Shown piece after piece: positions 43,934 to 52,349 of a stretch of DNA of 64,000 nucleotides. Source of the stretch: JAJXXT01 sp963764465 (GTDB lineage: Bacteria > Pseudomonadota > Alphaproteobacteria > Acetobacterales > Acetobacteraceae); the NCBI GenBank assembly GCA_963764465.1, contig CAVXSO010000006.1, positions 62,001 through 126,000 on the forward strand, read 5' to 3'. Every line of letters starts with the position of its first letter. Positions within the stretch are counted from its first letter, which is position 1. The notes under the pieces are model-generated. The model did no database searches. It was not told where the DNA came from and saw only the letters and a program-made list of their open reading frames with translations. The position numbers and the translations under genes are program-made.

Positions 43934-44839
43934 ATGCCCGCCGCGAACTATCACGACCTCGAAGCCTTCATCGCCGTCGCCCAGGAGCGCAGCTTCACCC
44001 GTGCCGCCGCGCGCCTCGGTGTCTCGCAATCGGCGCTGAGCCAGACCATCCGCGGGCTGGAGGCGCGGCTGGGCATCCGCCTGCTGACCCGCACCACGCG
44101 CCGCGTCGAGCCGACCGAAGCCGGCGGGCGGCTGCTGCGCGGCGTGGCTCCGCGTTTCGAGGAAATCCATGCCGAACTCGCCGCGCTGCAGGAGCTGCGG
44201 GAAAAGCCGGCCGGCACCATCCGCATCACCGCCACCGAGAACGCCGCGGAAGCCATCCTCTGGCCGGTGCTGCGCCGGTTCCTGCCCAGCTACCCCGACA
44301 TCAAGGTCGAGGTGGTGATCGACTACGGCCTCACCGACATCGTCGCGGAACGTTACGATGCCGGAATACGCCCGGGCGGCAATGTCGCGCGCGGAATGAT
44401 CGCGGTGCCGGTCGGGCCCGATATGCGTATGGCGGTGGCGGGCTCCCCCGATTATTTCGCGCGCCACACCCCGCCGCGCACGCCGCAGGAACTGACGGAG
44501 CATGCCTGCATCAACCTGCGCCTGCCCACCCATGGCGGGCTGTACGCGTGGGAGTTCGAGCGTGCCGGGCGGGAGTTCCGGGTGCGGGTGGACGGGCCGC
44601 TCGTCTTCAACACCTCGGCGCTGATCCTGACGGCGGCGCTGGCCGGTTTCGGCCTCGCCTACCTGCCGGCGCAGCAGATCGAGTGCCATATCGCCAGCGG
44701 CAAGCTGGTGCGCGTCCTGGCCGATTGGTGCCCGCCGTTTCCGGGCTATCACCTCTATTACCCCAACCGCCGTCACGCCTCGCCGGCCTTCGCGCTGCTG
44801 GTCGATGCGCTGCGCTACCGCGCCCGGCGAAGCCGCTAG
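43934..44839 (+). CDS. LysR-family transcriptional regulator
   Basis: 301 aa. N-terminal winged helix-turn-helix (DLEAFIAVAQERSFTRAAARLGVSQSALSQTI) and a C-terminal substrate-binding domain from about residue 92. It is divergent from the cupin-DUF2255-AKR-tautomerase cluster, the classic layout for a LysR controlling its neighbours and itself. A good -10 (TATGAT, 43899-43904) precedes it, without a clear -35. The inducer is unknown. The 3' end overlaps the enoyl-CoA hydratase gene by 4 bp. Confidence 0.9.
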   Translation: MPAANYHDLEAFIAVAQERSFTRAAARLGVSQSALSQTIRGLEARLGIRLLTRTTRRVEPTEAGGRLLRGVAPRFEEIHAELAALQELREKPAGTIRITATENAAEAILWPVLRRFLPSYPDIKVEVVIDYGLTDIVAERYDAGIRPGGNVARGMIAVPVGPDMRMAVAGSPDYFARHTPPRTPQELTEHACINLRLPTHGGLYAWEFERAGREFRVRVDGPLVFNTSALILTAALAGFGLAYLPAQQIECHIASGKLVRVLADWCPPFPGYHLYYPNRRHASPAFALLVDALRYRARRSR

Positions 44840-45618
44840 CGGCTATCCCTTCGCCGCCCCAGGAATTGCTGCATCCGCCGTACCGGCTCCTCGCTGGTCC
44901 AGGCGGCGGCGAAGGCATCGATGCCGCGCGCCGTGGCCTCCGCCGTCGTCGCCTCCTCCCAGTCGCGGATGAGGCGCTTCTGGGCACGCACCGCCTCCGG
45001 CGCACCGGCCAGGATCGCGGCCAGCAGCCGCTCGATTGCGGCGTCGAGTTCCCAGGCCGGCACCACCTCCTCGACAAGGCCCCAGATCAGCGCCGTCGGT
45101 GCCTCGACCATCTCCCCGGTCAGCAGCAGCCGCCGCGTCCGCCCCCAGCCGATCAGCGAGGGCAGCAGCGCCGCCTCGATCACCGAGGGGATGCCGATGC
45201 GCACCTCCGGCATGCCCATGCGCGCATCATCGGCGGCGATGCGCAGGTCGCAGGCGGCCGCGATCTCCAGCCCCGCACCCAGCGTGTAGCCCGCCAGGCG
45301 GGCAATCACCGGCGCGTGCAGCGCCCGGATCGCCGCGCAGACGCGGTGCAGCGCGGTGATGAAGCCGCGTGCCGTCGTCGGGTCCAGCCCCACCATCGCG
45401 CGGATATCCGCGCCGCCGATGAAGGCCTTCTCGCCCTCGCCCCGCAGCACCAGTGCGCGCAGCCCCCGGTGCGGCATCAGGGCGCGGATCGCCGCCGTCA
45501 GCGCCTCCATCCCCTCCCGGTCCAGCACGTTCAGCCGGGCGGAGTTGTGCCAGGTGATGCGCGCCACCTCCCCCTCGGGACGTTTTTCGATCGTGGTTGT
45601 CACATCCGGCGCGGTCAT
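44836..45618 (-). CDS. Enoyl-CoA hydratase/isomerase family protein
   Basis: 260 aa crotonase fold. Oxyanion-hole segments KAFIGGADIRAMVG and GYTLGAGLEIAAACDLRIA; acidic residue in GMPEVRIGIPSVIEAALLP. It hydrates or isomerises an enoyl-CoA. IPSVIEAALLP, where many family members have a GG run, is characteristic of a subset annotated as enoyl-CoA hydratase or isomerase. The ATG follows AGGGAGGAACC. Divergent from msrA. Distinct from the second crotonase at 46.3 kb. Confidence 0.87.
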   Translation of the reverse strand: MTAPDVTTTIEKRPEGEVARITWHNSARLNVLDREGMEALTAAIRALMPHRGLRALVLRGEGEKAFIGGADIRAMVGLDPTTARGFITALHRVCAAIRALHAPVIARLAGYTLGAGLEIAAACDLRIAADDARMGMPEVRIGIPSVIEAALLPSLIGWGRTRRLLLTGEMVEAPTALIWGLVEEVVPAWELDAAIERLLAAILAGAPEAVRAQKRLIRDWEEATTAEATARGIDAFAAAWTSEEPVRRMQQFLGRRRDSR

Positions 45619-45702
45619 CGGTTCCTCCCTCGGTCGCAGGCGGGGCTGGACATGGTGTCCGGCGTCGCCAATCTGACTCTTCTGGAACGAAGGAGGAAAG
45701 GG

Positions 45703-46242
45703 ATGGCGCAGGCGACATTGGGCGGCGGCTGCTTCTGGTGCCTCGAGGCGGTGTATCTCGGCCTGCGCGGCGTGACCGGCGTGGTTTCCGGCTACGCGGG
45801 CGGACATGCGCCGAACCCCACCTACAAGCAGGTCTGCGGCCACGGCACAGGCCACGCGGAGGTGGTGCAGGTGGACTTCGACCCCGCCGAGATCAGCTAC
45901 GAGGACCTGCTGCGCGTCTTCTTCACCATCCACGACCCGACGACGAAGGACCGACAGGGGAACGATGCCGGGCCGCAATACCGCTCCATCATCCTCACCC
46001 ATGACGCGGCACAGGAGCAGGCGGCGCGCGCCATGATCGCGGAGATCGAGGCGGCGAAGATCTGGCCCGGGAAGCTTGTGACCGAGGTCGTGAAGCTGGA
46101 GAAATTCTGGCCCGCCGAGGCAGAGCACCAGGATTATTTCGCGCGCAACCCATGGACCGGCTATTGCCAGGCCGTGGTGGCGCCAAAGGTGCTGAAGTTC
46201 AGGAAAACCTTCGCGGACCGGCTGAAGGCGCACGCGGCGTGA
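45703..46242 (+). CDS. msrA: Peptide methionine sulfoxide reductase MsrA
   Basis: 179 aa. Reduces S-methionine sulfoxide in proteins, with thioredoxin as reductant. Catalytic Cys10 in GGGCFWCLEAVY, then SGYAGGHAPNPTYKQVCGHGTGHAE, YEDLLRVFFTIHDPTTKDRQGNDAGPQYRS and the C-terminal AEAEHQDYFARNP. The GCFWC motif includes a second Cys. Excellent AAGGAGG ahead of ATG 45703. No msrB is adjacent. Confidence 0.96.
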   Translation: MAQATLGGGCFWCLEAVYLGLRGVTGVVSGYAGGHAPNPTYKQVCGHGTGHAEVVQVDFDPAEISYEDLLRVFFTIHDPTTKDRQGNDAGPQYRSIILTHDAAQEQAARAMIAEIEAAKIWPGKLVTEVVKLEKFWPAEAEHQDYFARNPWTGYCQAVVAPKVLKFRKTFADRLKAHAA

Positions 46243-46260
46243 CCGCCATACGAAACGCTG

Positions 46261-47031
46261 GTGGTCGATACGCCCGCCGAGCACGTCCTGCGCGTCACGC
46301 TCAACCGACCGGAGGTCGCCAACGCGCTCAACACGCGCATGGGCGAGGAGATGCTCGCGGTGTTCGACGGGCTCTGCGCCGCGCCGGACACCGCGCGCTG
46401 CGTGGTGCTGACGGGGCAGGGGGAGCGCGCGTTCTGCGCCGGCGGCGACCTCAAGCAGCGCCTCGGCATGACGGACGCGCAGTGGCAGGCGCAGCACCTG
46501 GTGTTCGAGCGCATGGTCCGCGCCATGCTCGCCTGCCCGATCCCCATCATCGCCGCGGTGAACGGGGCGGCCTATGGCGGCGGCTGCGAAATGACGCTGG
46601 TCTGCGACTTCGCCTATGCCGCGAGCCACGCCCGCTTCGCGCTGACGGAGGTGACGCTCGGCATCATGCCCGGCGCCGGCGGCACGCAGCTGCTGCCGCG
46701 CGCGATGGGCACGCGGCGGGCGAAGGAACTGCTGCTGACCGGCCGGCCCTTCACCGCCACGGAGGCGATGGAATGGGGCATGATCAACCGCGTCTGCGAG
46801 GCGGCGGAGCTGATGCAAGCGGCGCTGGAGACGGCGAGCCGCATCGCCGCCAACGCGCCGCTCTCCACGCGCCAGATCAAGCAGAGCGTGAACGTCGGCA
46901 TCGGCCTCGACCTCGCGAGCGCGCTGCATTTCGAGATCGAGGCCTATAACCGCATGGTGCCCACGGAGGACCGCCGCGAAGGCATCGCCGCGTTCAACGA
47001 AAAGCGGCGGCCCAACTTCAAAGGTCGCTGA
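46261..47031 (+). CDS. Enoyl-CoA hydratase
   Basis: 256 aa from GTG. Crotonase with RAFCAGGDLKQRLG and NGAAYGGGCEMTLVCDFAYA (oxyanion hole) and TEVTLGIMPGAGGTQLLPRAMG bearing the second catalytic Glu position; C-terminal FEIEAYNRMVPTEDRREGIAAFNEKRRPNF is typical of beta-oxidation hydratases. Codons just upstream still read PYETL, similar to family N-termini, yet no start is available there, so the native start may be damaged. It lies 18 bp after msrA and abuts the convergent amidohydrolase with no gap. Confidence 0.88.
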   Translation: MVDTPAEHVLRVTLNRPEVANALNTRMGEEMLAVFDGLCAAPDTARCVVLTGQGERAFCAGGDLKQRLGMTDAQWQAQHLVFERMVRAMLACPIPIIAAVNGAAYGGGCEMTLVCDFAYAASHARFALTEVTLGIMPGAGGTQLLPRAMGTRRAKELLLTGRPFTATEAMEWGMINRVCEAAELMQAALETASRIAANAPLSTRQIKQSVNVGIGLDLASALHFEIEAYNRMVPTEDRREGIAAFNEKRRPNFKGR

Positions 47032-48453
47032 TCAGACCTTGCGGCGCGGCTTCAGCGGCGGCTTCACCTCCGGCGGCATCGGGCAGGCATACGCCATGCC
47101 GCCGGTGCGGTCGTGGTGCTCCGCCTTCGCGCGCGGGATCAGCGTCTCGTCGGTGAAGGCGGCGATGGCGGTGGAGGCCATCACCTTCGCCACGTGCGCC
47201 ATGCCCTTGTGTGCCGCCGGCGACTTGCCCTGCGCGGTCAGCTGCCAGGAATGGAACGGCGTGCCCACCGCGCAGGTGGCGCCATCCGCCTGCACCGTCG
47301 GCACTTTCCACGACACGTCGCCAACATCGGTCGAGCCGAGCGAGAGGTCGCCCACGGAGCCGAGCGGCACGATGAAATCCGCCAGCATGGTCCCGGTGTC
47401 CTTCAGCCCAAGCTGCTTCCAGGGGGCGGCGATGTCCTCGGCGCTCAGCGTGGCGCGGATCTTCCCGGCATAGGCGCGGTCGGCGGCATCGAAATCAGGC
47501 GGGCCGAGCCGCTCCATCGCGTCCTGCATCGCACGCTCCAGCGGCGCGTTGCCGAGCAGGTTGGAGACGGCGGAGACGACGTTCGCCGTGACCTTGGTCT
47601 CGGTCATCAGCGCGGCACCTTCGGCGATCTTCTTCACGCGCTCGACCAGGCCCCCGAGCGCGCGCAGGTCGTCGGCGCGGATCAGGTGCCGCACGGTGGC
47701 TTTCGCCTGCACCACGTTCGGCGCGATCCCGCCCGCATTCAGGTAGGCGTAGTGCAGCCGCGCGGAGGAGGGCATGTGCTCGCGCATGTAGTTCACGCCG
47801 ACGCTCATCAGCTCCACCGCATCGAGCGCGGAGCGGCCGAGATGGGGCGACGCCGCCGCATGGCTCGCGCGGCCCTCGAAGGTGAAGTCGATGCGCGTGT
47901 TGGCCAGCGAACGCGCGTGGTTGACGCCGGCGAAGGAGTTCGGGTGCCAGGTGATGGCGATGTCCACGTCGTCGAACGCGCCGTCGCGCGCCATGAACGC
48001 TTTCGCCGCACCGCCCTCCTCGGCGGGGCAGCCGTAGTAGCGCACGCGACCCTTGATGCCGTTCGCGGCGAGCCAGTCCTTCACCGCGGCGGCGGCCATC
48101 AGCGCGCCGGTGCCCAGCAGGTTGTGCCCGCAGCCATGGCCCATGCCGTCGCCCGGCAGCGGCTTTGGCTCGTCGATGCCGGCCTCCTGCGACAGGCCGG
48201 GCAGCGCGTCGTACTCGCCGAGGATCGCGATCACCGGCCCGCCTTCGCCCGCCTCGCCGGTGATGGCGGTCGGGATGCCCACGATCTCGCGGGTGATGCG
48301 GAAGCCCTCGGCCGCGAGCATCGCCGCGTGCTCCTCGACCCCCGCGTATTCGTCGTAGGCGATCTCCGGCTTGTCCCAGATGCGATCGCTCATCGCGTTG
48401 TAGCGCTCGCGCCGCTCCTCGACATAGGTCCAGACCGGGTCACTGTTACGCAT
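47032..48453 (-). CDS. M20-family amidohydrolase, copy A (AbgB-like)
   Basis: 473 aa. Metal-dependent amidase/peptidase with GHGCGHNLLGTG, CPAEEGGAAKAFMARDG, ITWHPNSFAGVN and HSWQLTAQGKSPAAHKGM. Closest in style to the B subunit of p-aminobenzoyl-glutamate hydrolase and related N-acyl amino acid amidohydrolases. The second copy (48.5-50.0 kb) has the same length and aligns without gaps, about 85% identical by eye. Copy A is downstream on the same strand, past a strong terminator hairpin. Substrate unknown. Confidence 0.88.
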   Translation of the reverse strand: MRNSDPVWTYVEERRERYNAMSDRIWDKPEIAYDEYAGVEEHAAMLAAEGFRITREIVGIPTAITGEAGEGGPVIAILGEYDALPGLSQEAGIDEPKPLPGDGMGHGCGHNLLGTGALMAAAAVKDWLAANGIKGRVRYYGCPAEEGGAAKAFMARDGAFDDVDIAITWHPNSFAGVNHARSLANTRIDFTFEGRASHAAASPHLGRSALDAVELMSVGVNYMREHMPSSARLHYAYLNAGGIAPNVVQAKATVRHLIRADDLRALGGLVERVKKIAEGAALMTETKVTANVVSAVSNLLGNAPLERAMQDAMERLGPPDFDAADRAYAGKIRATLSAEDIAAPWKQLGLKDTGTMLADFIVPLGSVGDLSLGSTDVGDVSWKVPTVQADGATCAVGTPFHSWQLTAQGKSPAAHKGMAHVAKVMASTAIAAFTDETLIPRAKAEHHDRTGGMAYACPMPPEVKPPLKPRRKV

Positions 48454-48485
48454 GGCAAACGTCCTGCTGGCGGAATAAACGGGAA

Positions 48486-48516
48486 GGGGCGCCGCATCGG
48501 CATGATGCGGCGCCCC
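48486..48516 (-). terminator. Strong terminator-type hairpin between the two amidohydrolase genes
   Basis: Perfect 13-bp stem GGGGCGCCGCATC / GATGCGGCGCCCC (48486-48498 and 48504-48516) with a 5-nt loop, 15 bp after the stop of copy B. On the minus strand it is followed by TTCCCGTTTATT, a weak T-rich tail. Copy A is therefore probably expressed separately or at a lower level. Confidence 0.75.
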
Positions 48517-48531
48517 GTGGTGAAACGGCGA

Positions 48532-49953
48532 TCAGGCGGCGCGGCGCGGCTTCAGCGGCGGCTTCACCTCCGGCGGCATCGGCGAGCGGTACGCCTGGCC
48601 CCCGGTGCGCTCGCGGTGCTCGGCCTTGGCGCGCGGGATCAGCGTCTCGTCGGTCAGCGCCGCGATGGCGGTGGAGGCCATCACCTTTGCCACGTGCACC
48701 ATGCCCTTGTGCGCCGCCGGCGTCTTGCCCTGCGCGGTCAGCTGCCAGGAATGGCCAGGCGTGCCGACCGCGTAAGTGGCGCCGCGCGCCTGCACCGTCG
48801 GCACTTTCCACGACACGTCGCCGACATCGGTCGAGCCCTTGGAATCATCGCCCACGGCATCGAGCGGCACGATGAAATCGGCGAGCACCGAGCCCGTGTC
48901 CTTCATGCCCACGCGCTTCCACGGTGCCGCGATATCCTCGGGCTTCAGCGTCCCGCGGATCTCCTCGGCGAAGGCGCGGTCGGCATCGTCGAAATCGGGT
49001 GGGCCGAGGCGCAGCATCGCGTCGTACATCGCCTTTTCGAGCGGCGTGTTGCCGAGCAGGTTGGAGACCGCCGAGACGACCTTGGTGGTGACCTTGGTCT
49101 CGGTCATCAGTGCCGCACCCTCGGCGACCTTGCGCACGCGCTCGACGAGCGACCACAGCGCCGGCAGGTCGTCGGCGCGGATCAGGTGACGGACGGTGGC
49201 CTTCGCCTGCACCACGTTCGGCGCGATTCCGCCCGCATCCAGGTATGCGTAATGCAGCCGCGCGGTCGCGGGCACGTGCTCGCGCAGATAGTTCACGCCG
49301 ACGCTCATCAGCTCCACGGCATCGAGCGCGGAACGGCCGAGATGCGGGCTTGCGGCCGCGTGACTCGCGCGGCCCTCGAAGGTGAAGTCGATGCGCGTGT
49401 TGGCGAGCGACTTCGCGTCGTTGACGCTGACGAAGGCGGAAGGATGCCAGGAGATCGCGATGTCCACGTCGTCGAACGCGCCGTCGCGCGCCATGAAGCC
49501 CTTCGCGGCCCCGCCTTCTTCGGCCGGGCAGCCGTAGTAGCGCACGCGGCCCGCGACACCGTTGGCCGCGAGCCAGTCCTTCACCGCCGCCGCCGCGAGC
49601 AGCGAGCCGGTGCCGAGCAGGTTGTGCCCGCAGCCGTGGCCCATGCCGTCGCCCGGCAGCGGCTTGTGCTCGGCGACTCCCGCCTCCTGCGACAGGCCCG
49701 GCAGCGCGTCGTATTCGCCGAGGATCGCGATCACCGGCCCGCCCTTGCCGGCCTCACCCATCACCGCGGTGGGAATGCCGGCGACCTCGCGCGTCACGCG
49801 GAAGCCCTCCGCCTCGAGCATCGCCGCATGTTCCTCGACACCCGCGTACTCGTCGTAGGCGATCTCCGGCTTGTCCCAGATGCGGTCGCTCATCGCGTTG
49901 TAGCGGTCGCGCCGCTCGTCCACGTGGGTCCAGACCGGATCGCTGTTGCGCAT
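48532..49953 (-). CDS. M20-family amidohydrolase, copy B (AbgB-like)
   Basis: 473 aa, tandem paralogue of the gene just downstream. All metal motifs are kept (GHGCGHNLLGTG, CPAEEGGAAK, SWHPSAFVSVN, HSWQLTAQGKTPAAHKGM). Differences cluster in the mid region (for example AGRVRYY versus KGRVRYY; SVNDAKSLAN versus GVNHARSLAN near the active site), which could shift specificity. ATG 49953 is preceded by AGCAGGGGAA. Upstream on the same strand lies malate synthase, 74 bp away. Its own terminator follows the stop. Confidence 0.88.
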   Translation of the reverse strand: MRNSDPVWTHVDERRDRYNAMSDRIWDKPEIAYDEYAGVEEHAAMLEAEGFRVTREVAGIPTAVMGEAGKGGPVIAILGEYDALPGLSQEAGVAEHKPLPGDGMGHGCGHNLLGTGSLLAAAAVKDWLAANGVAGRVRYYGCPAEEGGAAKGFMARDGAFDDVDIAISWHPSAFVSVNDAKSLANTRIDFTFEGRASHAAASPHLGRSALDAVELMSVGVNYLREHVPATARLHYAYLDAGGIAPNVVQAKATVRHLIRADDLPALWSLVERVRKVAEGAALMTETKVTTKVVSAVSNLLGNTPLEKAMYDAMLRLGPPDFDDADRAFAEEIRGTLKPEDIAAPWKRVGMKDTGSVLADFIVPLDAVGDDSKGSTDVGDVSWKVPTVQARGATYAVGTPGHSWQLTAQGKTPAAHKGMVHVAKVMASTAIAALTDETLIPRAKAEHRERTGGQAYRSPMPPEVKPPLKPRRAA

Positions 49954-50027
49954 CGAATTCCCCTGCTGCCATCCAACAGGAGCAGCCTAGTCCATTTTGC
50001 GCGCGAGGAAAGTGGCCGCGGGGCGGG

Positions 50028-52232
50028 TCAGCCGGCCTTCGCCTCGCGCCGGCGGCGATGCAGCACGAACTCGGTGTAGCCGTTGGGCTGCGCCGTGCCC
50101 TCGAACACCAGGTCGCACGCCGCCTTGAACGCGACGCCGTCGAAGCCGGGCGCCATCGGCCTGTAGGCGGCATCGCCGGCGTTCTGCCGGTCCACCACCT
50201 GTGCCATGCGCTTCATCGTCGCCATCACCTGCTCTCGCGTGGCGATGCCGTGGCGCAGCCAGTTGGCGATGTGCTGGCTTGAGATGCGCAGTGTCGCGCG
50301 GTCCTCCATGAGCCCGACATCGTCGATGTCCGGCACCTTGGAGCAGCCGATGCCCTGGTCGATCCAGCGCACCACATAGCCCAGGATGCCCTGCGCGTTG
50401 TTGTCGAGCTCGCGCTGCACGTCCTCGGGCGACCAGTTGGCGCGGTCCACCACCGGCAGCGTCAGCAGGTGGGCAAGCGTGGCCTTCTCCCGCCCCGCGA
50501 TCGCCTTCTGCCGCGCCGCGACATCGACCTCGTGGTAGTGCAGCGCGTGCAGCGTGGCGGCGGTGGGGGACGGCACCCAGGCGGTGTTCGCCCCGGCCTC
50601 TGGGTGCGCGCGCTTCTGCGCCAGCATGTCCGCCATCCGGTCCGGCATCGCCCACATGCCCTTGCCGATCTGCGCGCGCCCCGCGAGGCCGGAGGCGAGC
50701 CCGACATCGACGTTGTTGTTCTCGTAGGCGCCGATCCACGCGGCCTTGCGCATGTCGCCCTTGCGCACCATCGGGCCCGCTTCCATCGCGGTGTGGATCT
50801 CGTCGCCGGTGCGGTCGAGGAAGCCGGTGTTGATGAACGCCACGCGTTCTGCCGCCGCTGCGATGCAGGCGGCGAGATTCGCTGAAGTCCGCCGCTCCTC
50901 GTCCATGATGCCCATCTTCAGCGTGAAGCGCGGCAGGCGGAGCATGTCCTCGACGGCGGCGAAGAGGTCGCTGGCGAACGCCACCTCGTCCGGCCCGTGC
51001 ATCTTCGGCTTGACGATATAGACGCTGCCCGCGCGGCTGTTGCGGAACCGGCCGCGCCCCTGCAGGTCCGCCATGGCGCAGAGCGAGGTCACGGCGGCAT
51101 CGAGGATCGTTTCGGGAATGTCATGTCCGGCCGCGTCGCGCACCGCATCCGTCATCATGTGGTGGCCGACGTTGCGCACCAGCATCAGGCTGCGGCCGGG
51201 CAGGGTGACCGTGCCGCCGCCCCCTGCTGGCGATCGGGGCGCCGTGTAGCTGCGGTCCGGGTTGAGGTGGCGCGCCAGCGTGCGGCCGCCCTTCTCGAAG
51301 CTCGCGGAGAGCGTGCCGAGCATCAGCCCGAGCCAGGCGCGATACACCTCCACCTTGTCCGCGGCATCCACCGCCGCGACGCTGTCCTCGCAATCCATGA
51401 TGGTGGTGAGCGCCGATTCCGCCACCACGTCGGCGAGGCCGGCCTTGTCCTCGCGCCCGATCGGATGGTTGCGGTCCAGCACCAGTTCCAGGTGCAGCCC
51501 GTGATGCACCAGCAGGATCGCGGTGGGCGATGCCGCCTCGCCATGCCAGCCGGCGAGTGCCGCGGGGTCCTTCAGCCCCACGCCGCCGGAGGCTGTCTTT
51601 GCCACCAGCTTGCCGCCCTCGATCGCGTAGCCGGCCGCATCCGCGTGGCTCGCGCCGGCGAGCGGCACCGCCTGGTCAAGGATCGCCTTGGCGCGCGCGA
51701 TCACCCGTTCGCCGCGCAGCTTGTTGTAGCCGGGGCCGCGTGTGGCGCCGCCGTCCTCGGGGATCGCGTCGGTGCCGTAGAGCGCGTCATAGAGGCTGCC
51801 CCAGCGCGCGTTGCCGGCGTTGAGCGCATAGCGCGCGTTGTTCACCGGCACGACGAGCTGCGGCCCCGCCACCCGCGCGATCTCCGGATCGACACCCTGC
51901 GTCCGCACCGCGACCTGCGAGGGCGCCGGCACCAGGTAGCCGATCTGCGCGAGGAAAGACCGGTACGCTGCCGCATCGAACGCCGAGAGCGGGTGCGCGC
52001 GGTGCCAGGCGTCGATCTTCGCCTGCAACTCGTCGCGGCGCGCGAGCAGGCCAGCGTTGCGCGGCGCGAAGGTGGCGACGATGCGCGCGAATGAGGCCCA
52101 GAACCCGGCGGCATCGAGCCCGGTGCCCGGCAATGCCTCCTGCTCGACGAAGCGGCAAAGCTCCGCAGCGACCTTCAGCCCCGCGCGATCCTCGTAAGCC
52201 CCGCTCTCGTAAGCCCCGCTCTCGTAAGCCAT
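50028..52232 (-). CDS. glcB: Malate synthase G
   Basis: 734 aa. Condenses glyoxylate with acetyl-CoA to malate, closing the route from glycolate (glcDEF at 2.8-6.8 kb). Seen: TTIMDCEDSVAAVDAADK, GRGRFRNSRAGSVYIVKPKMHGPDEVAF, MGIMDEERRTSANL and GAYENNNVDVGLASG, all malate synthase G hallmarks. The first 14 residues (AYESGAYESGAYED) come from a 15-bp tandem repeat and are not family-conserved, so a start a few codons in is possible. No isocitrate lyase is near. Confidence 0.95.
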   Translation of the reverse strand: MAYESGAYESGAYEDRAGLKVAAELCRFVEQEALPGTGLDAAGFWASFARIVATFAPRNAGLLARRDELQAKIDAWHRAHPLSAFDAAAYRSFLAQIGYLVPAPSQVAVRTQGVDPEIARVAGPQLVVPVNNARYALNAGNARWGSLYDALYGTDAIPEDGGATRGPGYNKLRGERVIARAKAILDQAVPLAGASHADAAGYAIEGGKLVAKTASGGVGLKDPAALAGWHGEAASPTAILLVHHGLHLELVLDRNHPIGREDKAGLADVVAESALTTIMDCEDSVAAVDAADKVEVYRAWLGLMLGTLSASFEKGGRTLARHLNPDRSYTAPRSPAGGGGTVTLPGRSLMLVRNVGHHMMTDAVRDAAGHDIPETILDAAVTSLCAMADLQGRGRFRNSRAGSVYIVKPKMHGPDEVAFASDLFAAVEDMLRLPRFTLKMGIMDEERRTSANLAACIAAAAERVAFINTGFLDRTGDEIHTAMEAGPMVRKGDMRKAAWIGAYENNNVDVGLASGLAGRAQIGKGMWAMPDRMADMLAQKRAHPEAGANTAWVPSPTAATLHALHYHEVDVAARQKAIAGREKATLAHLLTLPVVDRANWSPEDVQRELDNNAQGILGYVVRWIDQGIGCSKVPDIDDVGLMEDRATLRISSQHIANWLRHGIATREQVMATMKRMAQVVDRQNAGDAAYRPMAPGFDGVAFKAACDLVFEGTAQPNGYTEFVLHRRRREAKAG
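52191..52230 (-). repeat. 15-bp tandem repeat at the malate synthase start
   Basis: Unit CTCGTAAGCCCCGCT occurs at 52191-52205 and 52206-52220, with a partial third copy at 52221-52230 next to the ATG. Read on the minus strand it gives an in-frame Ala-Tyr-Glu-Ser-Gly repeat at the N-terminus. Confidence 0.9.
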
Positions 52233-52309
52233 GCCCGCCCCCGTTGCGTTTCCCGCCGAGGGTTCTGCGCAAACAGGGGGGGTGTGTCGAGACCCATTGA
52301 CGATCCGTG

Positions 52310-52339
52310 GGGAATACTCATCCAGTGATGAGCATTCCC
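52310..52339 (-). terminator. Hairpin between the RraA-like gene and malate synthase
   Basis: GGGAAT-A-CTCATC, 4-nt loop, GATGAG-C-ATTCCC: a 13-position stem with one mismatch, 10 bp after the RraA-like stop and about 80 bp before the malate synthase start. There is no U-tract. It may end the upstream transcript or be an operator. Confidence 0.5.
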
Positions 52340-52349
52340 AATGGACAGG

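Noticed and set aside
52191..52230. Possible CRISPR-like or mobile-element repeats here and at 62636-62695 and 63101-63160
   Set aside because: Direct tandem units without spacers, in frame within genes, with no cas genes or transposase.
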